A DNA stretch of 64,000 nt from Vibrio sp. 14G-20 (GCF_026241515.1 NZ_JAPHPW010000009.1:1-64000), one strand, 5' to 3'; counted from the first letter of the stretch, positions 7,644 to 17,220 are shown. Notes: generated by a model from the sequence alone, not told the origin. Numbers and translations are program-made.

Positions 7644-9266
7644 ATGACTCAACCAAAGCTACCTCTGCTTATCTCATCGCTGATCGCTCTCTCTTCAACT
7701 TCAGCTATTGCCGCTTCTGTGCCCTCTGGCACTTCACTCGCTGAAGAACAACATTTTGTGCGTGGCAACGGCGCAGAGCCCAACACACTAGATCCTAGTT
7801 TCGTCAATTCAGGTATGCCCGGAGACATCATCGTCAATGACATGTTTGAAGGCTTCGTGATCGAGAACAGTGATGGACAGATTATTCCAGGACAAGCTGA
7901 AAGTTGGACGTTCAGCAAAGACGGTAAAACCGTGACGTTTGTATTGAAAGAGAACGTAAAATGGTCGAATGGCGATCCAGTCACAGCGTCTGATTTTGTG
8001 TTTGGTTGGCAGCGCGCAGTGTCTCCGAAAACAAGTAACAACACGGGTTTTGTTTTTTCGACGGCTAACATCGTGAACGCTAGCGAGATTCTATCAGGAG
8101 ACAAAGATCCCTCTGAGCTTGGCATCAAAGCATTAGATGAGCGCACGGTTGAAATTTCACTTTCAAAACCTACGCCCTACTTTATGAGTTTAATGAGCAT
8201 CAAGACCTTTTTCCCTTTGCCTGCTGAGTTGGTTCAAGAGAAAGGCGACCAATGGACTCGCGCAGAAAATATCGCGACCAACGGTGCTTACACTTTGAGT
8301 AAATGGGTGCCCAACGAATACGTTGAAGTCGAGAGGAATCCAAATTATTGGGATGACACATCTACAATCATCAACAAGGTGACCTATTTGGGCTTATCTT
8401 CTCAAAATGCCGAGCTGATTCGTTACCAAGCTGGTGAGATTGATATGACCAATCGTGTCCAACTTGAGTACTACCAAAAACTTGTCAAAGAGAGCCCTGA
8501 GCAAATTAAAGCACAAGCTTTGCTTGGTTCTTATGTCTACTCGTTCAACACTCGTCAGGCACCATTTGATGATGTCAGAGTACGTCAAGCACTAAGCATG
8601 ACCGTCGACCGTGGGATACTAGTAGATAAGGTAACAGGGCAAGGTGAACCAGAAGCCTACAGCGTGACACCGAATAATATTCCTGACTACACAGCGCCTT
8701 TATCCGAATTTAGTGCTTTGGACAGCGCTCAGCGTTTAACAAAAGCTAAAGCGTTAATTGAAGAAGCGGGATACAACGAAAACAAGCCGCTCAAGTTTAC
8801 CCTTACGTACAACACCAGTGAGAATCATAAAAAGATCGCTATTGCGATTGCCTCGATGTGGAAGCCACTTGGCGTAAAAGTCGAGTTAGAGAACATGGAA
8901 TGGAAAGCCTATGTTGCAGCGAAAGGGAGTGGCGACTATCAGCTGGCTCGATCATGGGCATTTGGTGACTATCCAGAGCCTTCTGCACTGTTAGAAGCCT
9001 TCACTTGTGATCACACAGCAAATGAGAGTGGCTACTGTAATCCAGATTATGATGAGCTCTTACAGCAAGCGAGTAAAACGGAAGATCAGTCTAAACGCTT
9101 TACTTTATATCAGCATGCTGAGTCGTTACTCAACGATTCTGCAGCAGTTATGCCTCTGTATCATTACAATCACACACGATTAGTGCGAAATACACTAAAA
9201 GGCTTCCCTAACAATAATCCGAAAGGAAATATCTACGCGAAGGATCTATACTTTGTAAAACAGTAA
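7644..9266 (+). CDS. oppA: OppA-like periplasmic oligopeptide-binding protein
   Basis: A 540-residue extracytoplasmic solute-binding protein of family 5. A signal peptide (LPLLISSLIALSSTSAIAA) spans about residues 6-24. The body shows family motifs: GAEPNTLDPSF near the N-terminus, LKENVKWSNGDPVTASDFVFGWQRAV, NPNYWDD and FDDVRVRQALSMTVDR. Length matches OppA/MppA (about 540). AAAAGGAAT lies before the ATG. No permease or ATPase gene is adjacent, so it must share a transporter encoded elsewhere or act as a peptide sensor or scavenger. The gene is monocistronic and ends with a strong terminator. Confidence 0.9.
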   Translation: MTQPKLPLLISSLIALSSTSAIAASVPSGTSLAEEQHFVRGNGAEPNTLDPSFVNSGMPGDIIVNDMFEGFVIENSDGQIIPGQAESWTFSKDGKTVTFVLKENVKWSNGDPVTASDFVFGWQRAVSPKTSNNTGFVFSTANIVNASEILSGDKDPSELGIKALDERTVEISLSKPTPYFMSLMSIKTFFPLPAELVQEKGDQWTRAENIATNGAYTLSKWVPNEYVEVERNPNYWDDTSTIINKVTYLGLSSQNAELIRYQAGEIDMTNRVQLEYYQKLVKESPEQIKAQALLGSYVYSFNTRQAPFDDVRVRQALSMTVDRGILVDKVTGQGEPEAYSVTPNNIPDYTAPLSEFSALDSAQRLTKAKALIEEAGYNENKPLKFTLTYNTSENHKKIAIAIASMWKPLGVKVELENMEWKAYVAAKGSGDYQLARSWAFGDYPEPSALLEAFTCDHTANESGYCNPDYDELLQQASKTEDQSKRFTLYQHAESLLNDSAAVMPLYHYNHTRLVRNTLKGFPNNNPKGNIYAKDLYFVKQ

Positions 9267-9674
9267 AAGTGAGCTGATAAGAAAACAATAACCACTACCA
9301 CTTTAGTGGTAACTGAGATACAGTCACTTTAACTAAACCAAATCAACAGCGGTTAGTTGGCTAACACAAAAAAGGTACCGACATGAGTACCACACGGCTT
9401 AGAAACACCTAGCATTACGCTAGGTGTTTTTTTTTGCAATCGACCTATCTAGTGACTTAATCAGTATTTCTAATCGCTTGCTTGATATCACTTCACCCAT
9501 GTTTGCCATTCGCCTCATACGCCTTTAAGCACCAATATTCATCAACTGAACATCTGTTTGAAAAAAATAGTCTTAACCGTGAGATTATCCGCTTTAACTT
9601 ATGTCATCTTAAGTATATTGTTACTAGCAAGTAACAAGCATGTTATGCAGCAAAATAATAATGAAGGAAGATTG
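9267..9674. other. Intergenic region between oppA-like gene and thioesterase gene
   Basis: A small hairpin (ACCACTA/TAGTGGT, 9293-9312) lies just after oppA and the main terminator at 9403-9435. The rest is A/T-rich and probably holds the thioesterase promoter. An open frame back to an ATG at 9558 exists, but it encodes a membrane-like leader unlikely for this cytoplasmic enzyme. Confidence 0.5.
9403..9435 (+). terminator. Rho-independent terminator after oppA-like gene
   Basis: The eleven-base stem AAACACCTAGC/GCTAGGTGTTT with loop ATTAC runs into a tract of nine or more T residues. Confidence 0.9.
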
Positions 9675-10178
9675 ATGAGCAGTAGCAATAGCCGACAAGA
9701 TGGTAAACGAGACGTTACTCTGCGTTTTTTAGCTGAACCCGGGGATGTGAACTTTGGTGGTAAAGTTCATGGTGGTGCAGCAATGAAGTGGATCGATTTA
9801 GCAGCCTACGCTTGTTCTGCAGGTTGGAGCGGTAAATACTGTATAACAGCCTATGCAGGAGGAATTCGATTCGTTGCCCCAATTCATGTAGGCAACCTTG
9901 TGGAGGTAAGTGCAAAGGTCATCTACACAGGTTCATCTTCAATGCATATCGCTATCGACGTGCAAGCAAGCGACCCTAAAGAGCTCAATAACCGCCTAAC
10001 AACTCACTGTATCGTTATTATGGTCGCTGTCGATGAAAATGGTAACCCAACTAAAGTGCCAGAGTGGATACCAGAGACACCAGAAGACATCGAATTACGA
10101 GACTCAGCTATTCGCCTAATGAACATGCGAAAACAGATTGGTGAAGAGATGGAAGCTCACGTGAAGTACCTAAAGTAA
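9675..10178 (+). CDS. Acyl-CoA thioesterase, hotdog fold (YciA/BACH type)
   Basis: A 167-residue cytoplasmic thioesterase that hydrolyses acyl-CoA to free acid and CoA. I chose ATG 9675 because AAGGAAG lies a few bases upstream and the product MSSSNSRQDGKRDVTLRF begins like known family members; the upstream in-frame ATG at 9558 would add a hydrophobic leader. The hotdog core is clear: GDVNFGGKVHGGAAMKWIDLAA with the catalytic Asn/His region, then AYAGGIRFVAPIHVGNLVEVSA. Length matches the single-domain family. Followed by a hairpin terminator. Substrate chain length is not predictable here. Confidence 0.88.
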   Translation: MSSSNSRQDGKRDVTLRFLAEPGDVNFGGKVHGGAAMKWIDLAAYACSAGWSGKYCITAYAGGIRFVAPIHVGNLVEVSAKVIYTGSSSMHIAIDVQASDPKELNNRLTTHCIVIMVAVDENGNPTKVPEWIPETPEDIELRDSAIRLMNMRKQIGEEMEAHVKYLK

Positions 10179-10215
10179 GGTTAACCAGCAACGCTACCCT
10201 ACAAAACCTTATTAC

Positions 10216-10246
10216 AATGCCAAGCACCTGCTTGGCATTGATTTAT
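10216..10246 (+). terminator. Hairpin terminator after thioesterase
   Basis: The ten-base stem AATGCCAAGC/GCTTGGCATT with loop ACCT is followed by an imperfect T-rich stretch (GATTTATTT). Confidence 0.6.
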
Positions 10247-10441
10247 TTGATACCTTCGTGTTCTACACCGCCAAATCCACTGCACACCCAATACGTCCGA
10301 TAAGAGCGTGATACCCAGCCAAAGGTTGAAATGAATCGGCACTTGTTCACTGATTTATTTTGACTGTAATAAAGTCGTCATTTTGCTCTGATTAAATACC
10401 GCCAATCATAATGGATGTATTTGAATTTCCTGGAGCCACAC

Positions 10442-10687
10442 TTGAGCGTTACACGCCCCACTCTTAGCGAATCTACACTGAACAATTTGAAGGCTGTTGA
10501 GTATCAATGGGTTAGAACCTTGTACGTCGAGGGCTACGATAGTAATGAAATTAATCACTACATCCAGACGTGCTTCGGCGGCGACCCAACGTTTGCGGAT
10601 CTGTTTCGTCGTGTCGCACTCGATCAAGAGAGCATCTACGTGTTACTGCAACATTTAGGTTGTGCACCTTCAAGCAAAGAGTTCTAA
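10442..10687 (+). CDS. Small hypothetical protein
   Basis: An 81-residue ORF that I do not recognise. The frame is open from an ATG at 10415, but GGAG at 10432-10435 sits six bases before TTG 10442, so a TTG start giving MSVTRPTLSESTLNNLKAVEYQ is more likely. The product is soluble and helical, with acidic and aromatic residues (WVRTLYVEGYDSNEINHYIQ, FADLFRRVALDQESIYVLLQ). There is one gene on this strand with no partner, and no clear terminator follows. Confidence 0.5.
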   Translation: MSVTRPTLSESTLNNLKAVEYQWVRTLYVEGYDSNEINHYIQTCFGGDPTFADLFRRVALDQESIYVLLQHLGCAPSSKEF

Positions 10688-11057
10688 CTTCTAACTCCCA
10701 CCAAAAATCAGGCATATAAATAAAGCCACTTACATACCCCTTACAGATACTACTTAAAAACTCTGTAACCACCTCTGGCTTCCCTATACATTTTCAGTGC
10801 AATTTCAGGTTTTGTTGCATACAAATCATTGAAGTATCACGCATTGGAATATTAGCAATATATCAATAGTACAACAGCCACTTATACTGAGTGTCTGATT
10901 TGTGAGACTCGTTCATGCCTTCAAGTAAGAGGAATGAGTCAAGAAAGGTGTAGAAGAGAAGTGACTCGAAACTTTAATGGCTAAAGCAGCTATGAGCACA
11001 AAAACTGACAGGTAAAACGAATATCCGGACAAAGTAGAAAGCAAAAAGTAGCAGGCA

Positions 11058-11086
11058 TAAAAAAACCCAAGTAAATACCTGGGTTA
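11058..11086 (-). terminator. Rho-independent terminator of the malEFG operon
   Basis: Read on the minus strand, AACCCA and TGGGTT pair around a short A/T-rich loop and are followed by seven T residues. It lies about 175 bases beyond the malG stop. Confidence 0.75.
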
Positions 11087-11214
11087 GAGTTACAAAAACC
11101 ACTAATCATTAATAGCGTAAGGAACCTGATTAGTAGCCAGCTATGCGTAACCTGAGGGTTATTTTTATTACTGATCGGCGGCCAAACCAAATGATGTAAT
11201 AAAAATGCCAATAT

Positions 11215-11240
11215 AGAGCGACCACGAAGGTCGCTCTTTT
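11215..11240 (+). terminator. Hairpin with plus-strand T tract beyond malG
   Basis: AGAGCGACC/GGTCGCTCT with loop ACGAA is followed on the plus strand by TTTTTC. It would stop plus-strand transcription toward malG; on the minus strand it is simply a stable hairpin in the malG 3' region. Confidence 0.6.
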
Positions 11241-11260
11241 TCTTTCTTATGAGATACAGC

Positions 11261-12151
11261 TTATCCTTTTACACCACCTGCCGTCAAACCGCCAACTAAC
11301 CAACGTTGAGCAAGTAAGAACACGATCGTAATCGGAAGTGCCGAAAGTACAGCAGCTGCCGCAAAGTCACCCCATAGGTAGTTTTGCGGATATAGGTATT
11401 GCTGCATACCTACTGCTAGCGTGTAAGAGTTCACATCAGTAAGCAGGATAGACGCTACTGGTACTTCACCTACTGTTGCGATGAACGAAAGAATAAACAC
11501 AACCGCTAGAATTGGCACAGACAATGGCAGTAGAACCAGTCTGAATGCTTGCCAAGGCGTTGCACCATCAAGTGCAGCCGCTTCTTCCAATGAGTTATCA
11601 ATCGTCTCAAAGTAGCCCTTAATCGTCCAAACATGCAGTGCAATACCACCTAGGTAAGAGAAGATCAGACCACCGTGTGTGTTCAAGCCTAAGAACGGGA
11701 TGTATTGACCAAGTTTGTCAAACAGCGCGTAGATAGCCACAAGAGCCAGTACTGCTGGGAACATTTGGAAAATCATCATCGCTTTAAGGATAGTTTCTTT
11801 ACCTTTGAAGCGCATACGAGCAAATGCGTAAGCCGATGTCGTTGACAGTGCCACGATTAAAATCGATGTAACACCTGCCACTTTAATCGAGTTCCACAAC
11901 CAAGTCAGTACTGGGAACGGAGGTGCCGTCACCGAGCCGTCAGCATTCGTTACCGACATACCAAGAGCCAGTTTCCAGTGCTCCAGTGATGGATTGTCTG
12001 GAATCAAACTACCGGTTGCGAAGTTACCTTCACGGAACGAGATCGCGATGATCATCAGTAGTGGGAAGATTATCATTGCCAAGAAGCACCACAACACTGC
12101 ATGCGTTGCCCACACTCGGTATTTAAGGCCTTTACCTTGTACCATAGCCAT
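11261..12151 (-). CDS. malG: Maltose/maltodextrin ABC transporter permease MalG
   Basis: A 296-residue inner-membrane permease, normal MalG length, with six membrane segments. The cytoplasmic EAA loop ([20 protein letters not shown], about residues 190-210) contacts MalK. The N-terminus [21 protein letters not shown] and the C-terminal end [12 protein letters not shown] match the MalG family. It lies 11 bases after malF in the order malE-malF-malG, so the three are one operon on the minus strand. It pairs with MalF to form the translocation channel for maltodextrins delivered by MalE. Confidence 0.97.
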   Translation of the reverse strand: MAMVQGKGLKYRVWATHAVLWCFLAMIIFPLLMIIAISFREGNFATGSLIPDNPSLEHWKLALGMSVTNADGSVTAPPFPVLTWLWNSIKVAGVTSILIVALSTTSAYAFARMRFKGKETILKAMMIFQMFPAVLALVAIYALFDKLGQYIPFLGLNTHGGLIFSYLGGIALHVWTIKGYFETIDNSLEEAAALDGATPWQAFRLVLLPLSVPILAVVFILSFIATVGEVPVASILLTDVNSYTLAVGMQQYLYPQNYLWGDFAAAAVLSALPITIVFLLAQRWLVGGLTAGGVKG

Positions 12152-12162
12152 TGTCGTGCTCC

Positions 12163-13734
12163 TTAATCTTGAGACAGTTTAGTGAAACGAAGGTTTAGTA
12201 ACGCTAGTGCACCAACCAATAGGAAGATAAGCGTTGCGATAGCACTTGCTAGACCGAAGTCTTGACCGCCGCCGCCTTCGAATGCAATTCGGTACGTGTA
12301 GCTTACAAGCAAGTCTGTGTAACCCGCTGGCTCAGAAGTACCAATCATGTTCGGGCCACCGTTCGTCAATAGTTGAATCATTACGAAGTTATTGAAGTTA
12401 AAGGCAAACGCTGCAATCAATAGCGGTGTAAGCGGTTTAATCATCAATGGGAACGTAATGCGCTTGAAGTTATCAAGGAAGTTCGCACCATCAATCGCTG
12501 ACGCTTCGTATAAATCATCAGGAATCGCTTTAAGCAGACCCATACATAGAATCATCATGTAAGGGAAACCTAGCCACGTGTTAACCATCAGCACCATGGT
12601 TTTCGCTAAGATAGGGTCTGAGAACCAGTTCGGGCTTAAGCCGAAGATATTCTCAAGCACCATGTTGATCTCACCAAAGCTCTGGTTGAATAGACCCTTA
12701 AAGATAAGAATCGAGATAAACGCTGGTACGGCGTAAGGCAGAATCAGTAGAACACGATAAATAGAGCGGCCTTTCAACTCTTCCCATTGCACAATGTTTG
12801 CCAGTACAAGACCGATGACAAGAGTGAACACTACGGTACATACAGAGAAGATTACCGTCCAAATAAAGATGCTGATGAACGGTTCTTTAATGCCGTCATC
12901 TTTCCACACACGTTCAAAGTTATGTGTCCCTATGCTAACAACAAAGCCCGGAGAAATTGTGTTACCGGTAAATTCACCATTGGCATCAACAGGTTGGTAG
13001 AAACCCACATCCATATTTGGCTTGAGGACTTCACCCGTTTCATTGTTGATTAACGTTTCTTCATCGTCTTGTAGCGTGTAAAGCGGAGCAACAGAAGCAA
13101 ACTTACGTAAGCCACTCATGCGGATGTCACCACCGTCCGGTAGATTGAAATCAACACCATTGATCGCAGCTCGGTTTTGGATGATCGCTTTGATCTTCTC
13201 TTTTTCACCTTGCGCAGACTCAATGACAGATAGGTCCATCTCCGTTTCTGTCATATTGTCTAGAGAAAATACGTCAGTCGCTAACAGTTGATCGCCATCT
13301 TTTACGACGATTTGGTGACCGTCATCTGTCTTGTACAAAGTAAATGGGTAGCTCTCACCGCTTTGGAAAGAACGGTCTAAAAGAACGGTTTGAGTGCGCT
13401 CTAGAGAAAGCTGATTTTTTGCGCTGTAGTTAGTAAACGCAAGCCCTACGGTGTATGCCAATGGGAAAAGAATGAACAAGATCATTCCGGCAATACCTGG
13501 GTAAATATAACGGTGGGCGTAAGTTTTTTTACTACCAAAAATGTAAAGTGCCAAAGCCGTTAAGATCACTGTAAGCAGCGCAAAAGCGAGCTCACCGCGA
13601 GAATACATTAGAATTGTAGCGTAGCCGTTTATTAAGCCAACGCTACCAAGCAACCCCCATTTGATGAAGACGCTTTTACTGCCTGGAAGGCTTGATGGTG
13701 CTGGGATAGCATCTGTACCTTGAACTGACTGCAT
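12163..13734 (-). CDS. malF: Maltose/maltodextrin ABC transporter permease MalF
   Basis: A 523-residue permease of the usual MalF size. Three N-terminal membrane segments lie at about 30-110. A large periplasmic P2 loop (about 110-280), the hallmark of enterobacterial and Vibrio MalF that docks MalE, follows. Then come the permease core helices and the EAA loop ([20 protein letters not shown]). It is second in the malEFG operon. The 81-base gap after malE holds a very stable hairpin (13775-13796), likely to lower MalF/MalG output relative to MalE. Confidence 0.97.
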   Translation of the reverse strand: MQSVQGTDAIPAPSSLPGSKSVFIKWGLLGSVGLINGYATILMYSRGELAFALLTVILTALALYIFGSKKTYAHRYIYPGIAGMILFILFPLAYTVGLAFTNYSAKNQLSLERTQTVLLDRSFQSGESYPFTLYKTDDGHQIVVKDGDQLLATDVFSLDNMTETEMDLSVIESAQGEKEKIKAIIQNRAAINGVDFNLPDGGDIRMSGLRKFASVAPLYTLQDDEETLINNETGEVLKPNMDVGFYQPVDANGEFTGNTISPGFVVSIGTHNFERVWKDDGIKEPFISIFIWTVIFSVCTVVFTLVIGLVLANIVQWEELKGRSIYRVLLILPYAVPAFISILIFKGLFNQSFGEINMVLENIFGLSPNWFSDPILAKTMVLMVNTWLGFPYMMILCMGLLKAIPDDLYEASAIDGANFLDNFKRITFPLMIKPLTPLLIAAFAFNFNNFVMIQLLTNGGPNMIGTSEPAGYTDLLVSYTYRIAFEGGGGQDFGLASAIATLIFLLVGALALLNLRFTKLSQD

Positions 13735-13774
13735 AGAGGAACCTGCTAGCGATATAGATAAAAAATAGAAAAGT

Positions 13775-13796
13775 AAGGAGAGGTTGCCCTCTCCTT
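13775..13796 (-). terminator. Intercistronic hairpin between malE and malF
   Basis: On the minus strand, AAGGAGAGG pairs with CCTCTCCTT across a GCAA tetraloop, a GNRA-type loop known to be very stable. It is followed by a U-rich stretch. It probably acts as a partial terminator or as an RNA-protecting hairpin for the malE message, analogous in role to the REP sequences between E. coli malE and malF. Confidence 0.55.
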
Positions 13797-13815
13797 AAAA
13801 GGTAGTGCTTGGTTG

Positions 13816-15000
13816 TTACTTAGTCATTCGACCTTCAGCAGCTTTTAGTGCTTGGTCTACTGATTGACGGCCGTCAACTACGTTGCCGATCGCTTCTTCC
13901 ATGCTGTACCAGAATGTTGTGAACTGAGGGATGTTAGGCATGATTTCGCCATTCATCGCGTTGTCCATTGTTGCTGCAATACGAGTATCGCTGTCTAGTT
14001 GACGTTGGAAAGAGTTAAGAGCAACAGCGCCTAGTGGCTTGTCGTCGTTCAGGCTCTTCATACCTTCATCTGTTAGTAGGTAGTTTTCCATGAACTCAAC
14101 AGCTAGGTCGCGGTTTGGAGACGCAGTGCTGATACCACCTGCCCATACACCAACGAAAGGTTTAGACGCTTTACCGTTGAACTTAGGTAAAGTTGTTACG
14201 CCGTAGTCTACGCCAGCTTTCTTGATGTTTTCCCAACCCCAAGGGCCGTTGATTGTCATTGCAACGTTACCTGCAACGAATTCAGACTCAGCTACTGAGT
14301 AATCCATGTCTGCAGAGATAACTTTGTCTTGTACCATCTTCTCGATGAAACCTAGAGACTTCTGAACACCTTCAGTCGCTACACCCGCATCTTTAATGTC
14401 GTAACCTTCAGCAGTCTGTTTGAATGCGTAACCGCCATCAGCTGCAAGTAGAGGCCATGTGAAGTAAGCGCCGCCACGTAGAGGCCACATGATTGCTTTC
14501 TTACCGTCTTTTTGAAGTTCAGCGTTAAGTGCTGGGATTTCTTCCCAAGACTTAGGTGGGTTAGGCACAAGTGCTTTGTTGTAAATTAGAGATACTGACT
14601 CAACCGCTACTGGGTATGCGATTGTTTTACCTTCGTAAGAAACAGCGTCCCATGCGAAGTCTACGATACCTTCTTTAGTTTCTTTAGAAGGTTTGATATC
14701 AACAAGAAGCCCTGCTTCTGCATAGCCACCAAAACGGTCGTGTGCGTAGAAGATCATGTCTGGGCCATCACCAGCTGCTGCTACTTGAGGGAATTTCTCT
14801 TCTAGCTTGTCAGGGAAAGCGACTGTTACTTTAACACCAGTATCTTCTTCGAAGCGTTTACCTACTTCAGCCATGCCTTCATAAGCTTTGTCACCACCTA
14901 CCCAGATTGTTAGTTGTCCTTCTTCGATAGCAGCATTTGCACCAAAAGAACCCAGAGCAACTATTGTACCTAGAGCTACAGCGCTTAGAGCGTTTTTCAT
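13816..15000 (-). CDS. malE: Maltose/maltodextrin-binding periplasmic protein MalE
   Basis: A 394-residue periplasmic binding protein for maltose and maltodextrins. I chose the ATG at 15000 ([20 protein letters not shown]) because it starts a normal signal peptide cut after GANA near residue 23; the frame extends 12 codons upstream without improving it. Family motifs include [52 protein letters not shown] and NGPWGWENI. It is first gene of malEFG, divergent from malK, with MalT-like boxes between. Confidence 0.97.
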   Translation of the reverse strand: MKNALSAVALGTIVALGSFGANAAIEEGQLTIWVGGDKAYEGMAEVGKRFEEDTGVKVTVAFPDKLEEKFPQVAAAGDGPDMIFYAHDRFGGYAEAGLLVDIKPSKETKEGIVDFAWDAVSYEGKTIAYPVAVESVSLIYNKALVPNPPKSWEEIPALNAELQKDGKKAIMWPLRGGAYFTWPLLAADGGYAFKQTAEGYDIKDAGVATEGVQKSLGFIEKMVQDKVISADMDYSVAESEFVAGNVAMTINGPWGWENIKKAGVDYGVTTLPKFNGKASKPFVGVWAGGISTASPNRDLAVEFMENYLLTDEGMKSLNDDKPLGAVALNSFQRQLDSDTRIAATMDNAMNGEIMPNIPQFTTFWYSMEEAIGNVVDGRQSVDQALKAAEGRMTK

Positions 15001-15186
15001 GTGAATATCCTTTTTATATTTATACGTAGGGCACATCTACCAAGACGAGCCAGTTTTCGGAGGTTATGATCTGAGAAAACAGACCCTAGCTCATCATCCT
15101 AGCCACTACGCCCTAGCTATTATGGCTTAAATTCGTGATCGCCATCCGGTCAGATTAGAGACTACAATCACAAAACACATACTCAT

Positions 15187-15202
15187 CGTGATCAACATCA
15201 CC
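15187..15202. promoter_or_regulatory. Candidate CRP site upstream of malE
   Basis: CGTGA-TCAACA-TCACC matches TGTGA-N6-TCACA at eight of ten positions. It lies between malE and the MalT-like boxes, as expected for a MalT/CRP co-activated promoter. Confidence 0.45.
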
Positions 15203-15260
15203 GTTACGTGGTGGATTTATTTGAACTGGATCGCCAATTATTATTAACCCCCTATATCTA

Positions 15261-15280
15261 CTCCTCCCCTCCTACTCCCC
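15261..15280 (-). promoter_or_regulatory. Candidate MalT boxes (pair, minus strand)
   Basis: On the minus strand this reads GGGGAGTAGG followed at once by GGGGAGGAG. Both are close to the MalT consensus GGGGA(T/G)GAGG. Orientation faces malE. Confidence 0.6.
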
Positions 15281-15298
15281 CTAGTTAATTTTGCGTTA

Positions 15299-15306
15299 GG
15301 AGGATG
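15299..15306 (+). promoter_or_regulatory. Candidate MalT box (plus strand)
   Basis: GGAGGATG resembles the core of the MalT box and lies between the two larger groups of boxes. Confidence 0.4.
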
Positions 15307-15465
15307 TACCCTTACGCCAATTCACCGAAACTGCATTCATCCAAGAGTGGATAGTAAGAACCCTTTACCGGCAAGTGTTATGTGTTGACGCATTATTCAT
15401 TTAGTTGGCTTCACTGCCCGCTGGTGTCTTATATTAGCATCGAGCTAAATCTGTGATTGAATCAC

Positions 15466-15498
15466 GGGGGAGGTTTAGCTGGATGTGGGGGAAATGGG
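15466..15498 (+). promoter_or_regulatory. Candidate MalT boxes in front of malK
   Basis: GGGGGAGG (15466-15473) and GGATGTGGGGGAAATGGG (15481-15498) are two G-rich elements on the malK strand, about 170-200 bases before the malK ATG. Confidence 0.5.
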
Positions 15499-15665
15499 CA
15501 TCAGTTTGGCTATGACGGGTGGGCTTGGTTAAAGAATCCAAGTCTCACCCACTTTTTTTCTTACTCATTCAATACTTACCAATTCCTACAGTTACTGCTG
15601 ACCCAAAAATTTCTTATAATGATAAGCAGTAAAACTTAAAATTTGATCGATCGAGGACTAGCTAG

Positions 15666-16778
15666 ATGGCGAGTGTCACGTTAAAAAACGTTTATAAATC
15701 ATATGGTGATGTACAGATTTCTAAGGACGTAACCTTAGACATCAACGAAGGTGAGTTCGTAGTATTCGTTGGACCATCAGGTTGTGGTAAATCGACGCTA
15801 TTACGCTGTATCGCAGGTCTAGAAGACATTACGTCTGGTGATTTGTACATTGGCGACCAACGCATGAATGACGTTGAGCCTTCAAAGCGTGGCGTAGGTA
15901 TGGTATTCCAATCTTACGCGCTTTACCCTCACCTTAACCTTTACGACAACATGTCTTTCGGCCTGAAGCTAGCGAACGCTAACAAAGCTGAAATTGATAA
16001 GCGTGTTGAACATGCTGCAGAAATCCTTCAGCTTGGTCACCTTCTTGAGCGTCAGCCTAAAGCCCTATCGGGTGGTCAACGTCAGCGTGTTGCTATCGGT
16101 CGTACTCTGGTTTCTCAACCAAATGTATTCCTACTTGATGAGCCTCTATCTAACCTTGATGCTGCTTTGCGTGTTCAAATGCGTTCGCAAATCACTAAGC
16201 TACAGCGTCAACTTGGCTGCACCATGATCTACGTTACCCACGACCAGGTGGAAGCGATGACAATGGCAGATAAAATTGTTGTTCTTGATGGCGGTTACGT
16301 ATCTCAAGTCGGTAAGCCGCTTGATCTTTACCACTACCCTCAGAACCGTTTCGTTGCTGGCTTTATTGGCTCGCCGAAGATGAACTTTATGTCGGTTCAC
16401 ATCGAGCAAGCTGAAGCGGAACGCGTATTGGTACAACTTTCTAACGGCATGACTTTCTGGATCCCAGTCGATGGTACCACTGTCAATGCAGGTGACCGTA
16501 TGTCTCTGGGCGTTCGTCCTGAGCATTTATTGTCTGCTGAAACAGGTGATGCGACGATTGAAGCTGAAGTGATGATGGTAGAGAAGCTAGGTAACGAAAC
16601 TCAGGTTTACCTAAACCTTGAAAGTGCCGATGCTGACGTTATCTATCGCCAGCCAGATACGTTGACAATCGAATCTGGTGACAAGCTAGCGATTGGTATT
16701 CCTGCACACCGTTGTCACTTGTTCCACAGTGACGGTCGCGCATGTCGTCGCCTATACAAAGAATACGGCACAGACTAA
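15666..16778 (+). CDS. malK: Maltose/maltodextrin ABC transporter ATPase MalK
   Basis: A 370-residue ATPase of the MalFGK2 transporter. Motifs are Walker [10 protein letters not shown] (about residues 36-44), Q-loop [11 protein letters not shown], signature [13 protein letters not shown], Walker B with [15 protein letters not shown] and switch histidine [14 protein letters not shown]. The C-terminal 135 residues form the regulatory domain that in E. coli binds MalT and EIIA-Glc (GVRPEHLL and following). It is divergent from malEFG. AGGACTAGCTAG precedes the ATG. A strong terminator follows, so no malM or lamB gene is attached here. Confidence 0.97.
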   Translation: MASVTLKNVYKSYGDVQISKDVTLDINEGEFVVFVGPSGCGKSTLLRCIAGLEDITSGDLYIGDQRMNDVEPSKRGVGMVFQSYALYPHLNLYDNMSFGLKLANANKAEIDKRVEHAAEILQLGHLLERQPKALSGGQRQRVAIGRTLVSQPNVFLLDEPLSNLDAALRVQMRSQITKLQRQLGCTMIYVTHDQVEAMTMADKIVVLDGGYVSQVGKPLDLYHYPQNRFVAGFIGSPKMNFMSVHIEQAEAERVLVQLSNGMTFWIPVDGTTVNAGDRMSLGVRPEHLLSAETGDATIEAEVMMVEKLGNETQVYLNLESADADVIYRQPDTLTIESGDKLAIGIPAHRCHLFHSDGRACRRLYKEYGTD

Positions 16779-16813
16779 TCGCTTAGCCTTTTAGGGTGTA
16801 ACTTGCCCATATC

Positions 16814-16845
16814 AAATCCCTCTTACTCAGTAAGGGGGATTTTTT
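16814..16845 (+). terminator. Rho-independent terminator after malK
   Basis: The twelve-base stem AAATCCCTCTTA/TAAGGGGGATTT (one G-U pair) with loop CTCAG is followed by T residues. Confidence 0.85.
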
Positions 16846-16918
16846 ATGTGAGAGAGAGAAGTTTAACTTACATCGAAGATGTTCATGAGTCAGCAATTCG
16901 AACTTTCGCTAGCGACAA

Positions 16919-16948
16919 TAAAAAAGGCCTAGCAAGCGCTAGACCTTT
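16919..16948 (-). terminator. Terminator for the small gene at 17020
   Basis: On the minus strand, AGGTCTAGC pairs with GCTAGGCCT (one mismatch) and is followed by TTTTTATT. Confidence 0.65.
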
Positions 16949-17019
16949 ATCTATGAGTCAGGCTATAAACCCAACTGCTAATATCACTTCTTTTAGACAT
17001 GCAACCTGTCTAAATCAAC

Positions 17020-17220
17020 TTAGTGAATTGGCGTATCATTCTGTTTGTTGAACTGGCCAAAATGCTTCTCTAACACTTCAGGTGTCAGTTTGCCTTCCGC
17101 TTCTAGTCGTTTGAACTCAGCAACAATTGCTTTTTGCTCTTCAAGTGATGGAAGTTTCACTTCAGGCTCATCGCCCATCTCTTGAGTCATCTGCTCTAGT
17201 TCTTTTTCAAAATCGCTCAT
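17020..17220 (-). CDS. Small acidic hypothetical protein
   Basis: A 66-residue, highly charged protein that I do not assign to a named family. It starts MSDFEKELEQMTQEMGDEPE, followed by LPSLEEQKAIVAEFKRLEAEGKLTPEVLEKHFGQF. Most of it should be helical, and no membrane segment or signal peptide is seen. Codon use and a dedicated minus-strand terminator support it as a real gene. It is probably monocistronic, as the chemoreceptor upstream on the same strand has its own terminator. Confidence 0.65.
   Translation of the reverse strand: MSDFEKELEQMTQEMGDEPEVKLPSLEEQKAIVAEFKRLEAEGKLTPEVLEKHFGQFNKQNDTPIH

Larger units (their letters stand above)
10688..11260. other. Gene-poor region holding the malG 3' region
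   Basis: No credible coding gene in 573 bases. The right half (11058-11260) is the minus-strand 3' region of malG. It has three hairpins (11215-11236, 11148-11161, 11102-11133) and a minus-strand terminator at 11058-11086. Two of the hairpins also have T tracts on the plus strand and so could stop plus-strand transcription. The left half (10688-11050) shows no structure that I can assign. Confidence 0.5.
15001..15665. promoter_or_regulatory. Divergent malE-malK control region
   Basis: A 665-base region with no gene. It holds several G-rich MalT-like boxes on both strands and a CRP-like site, described separately. The long leader between malE and the first boxes contains another minus-strand GGATGATGAG-like element around 15090-15100. 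The layout matches the divergent malE/malK promoters known in enterobacteria. Confidence 0.7.

Noticed and set aside
9558..9674. N-terminal membrane leader on the thioesterase
   Set aside because: A strong ribosome site precedes the internal ATG at 9675, and the family is cytoplasmic without a leader.
15452..15466. TGTGATTGAATCACG as a CRP site
   Set aside because: The halves are separated by five bases rather than six, so it does not fit the CRP spacing; it may still be bound by something else.
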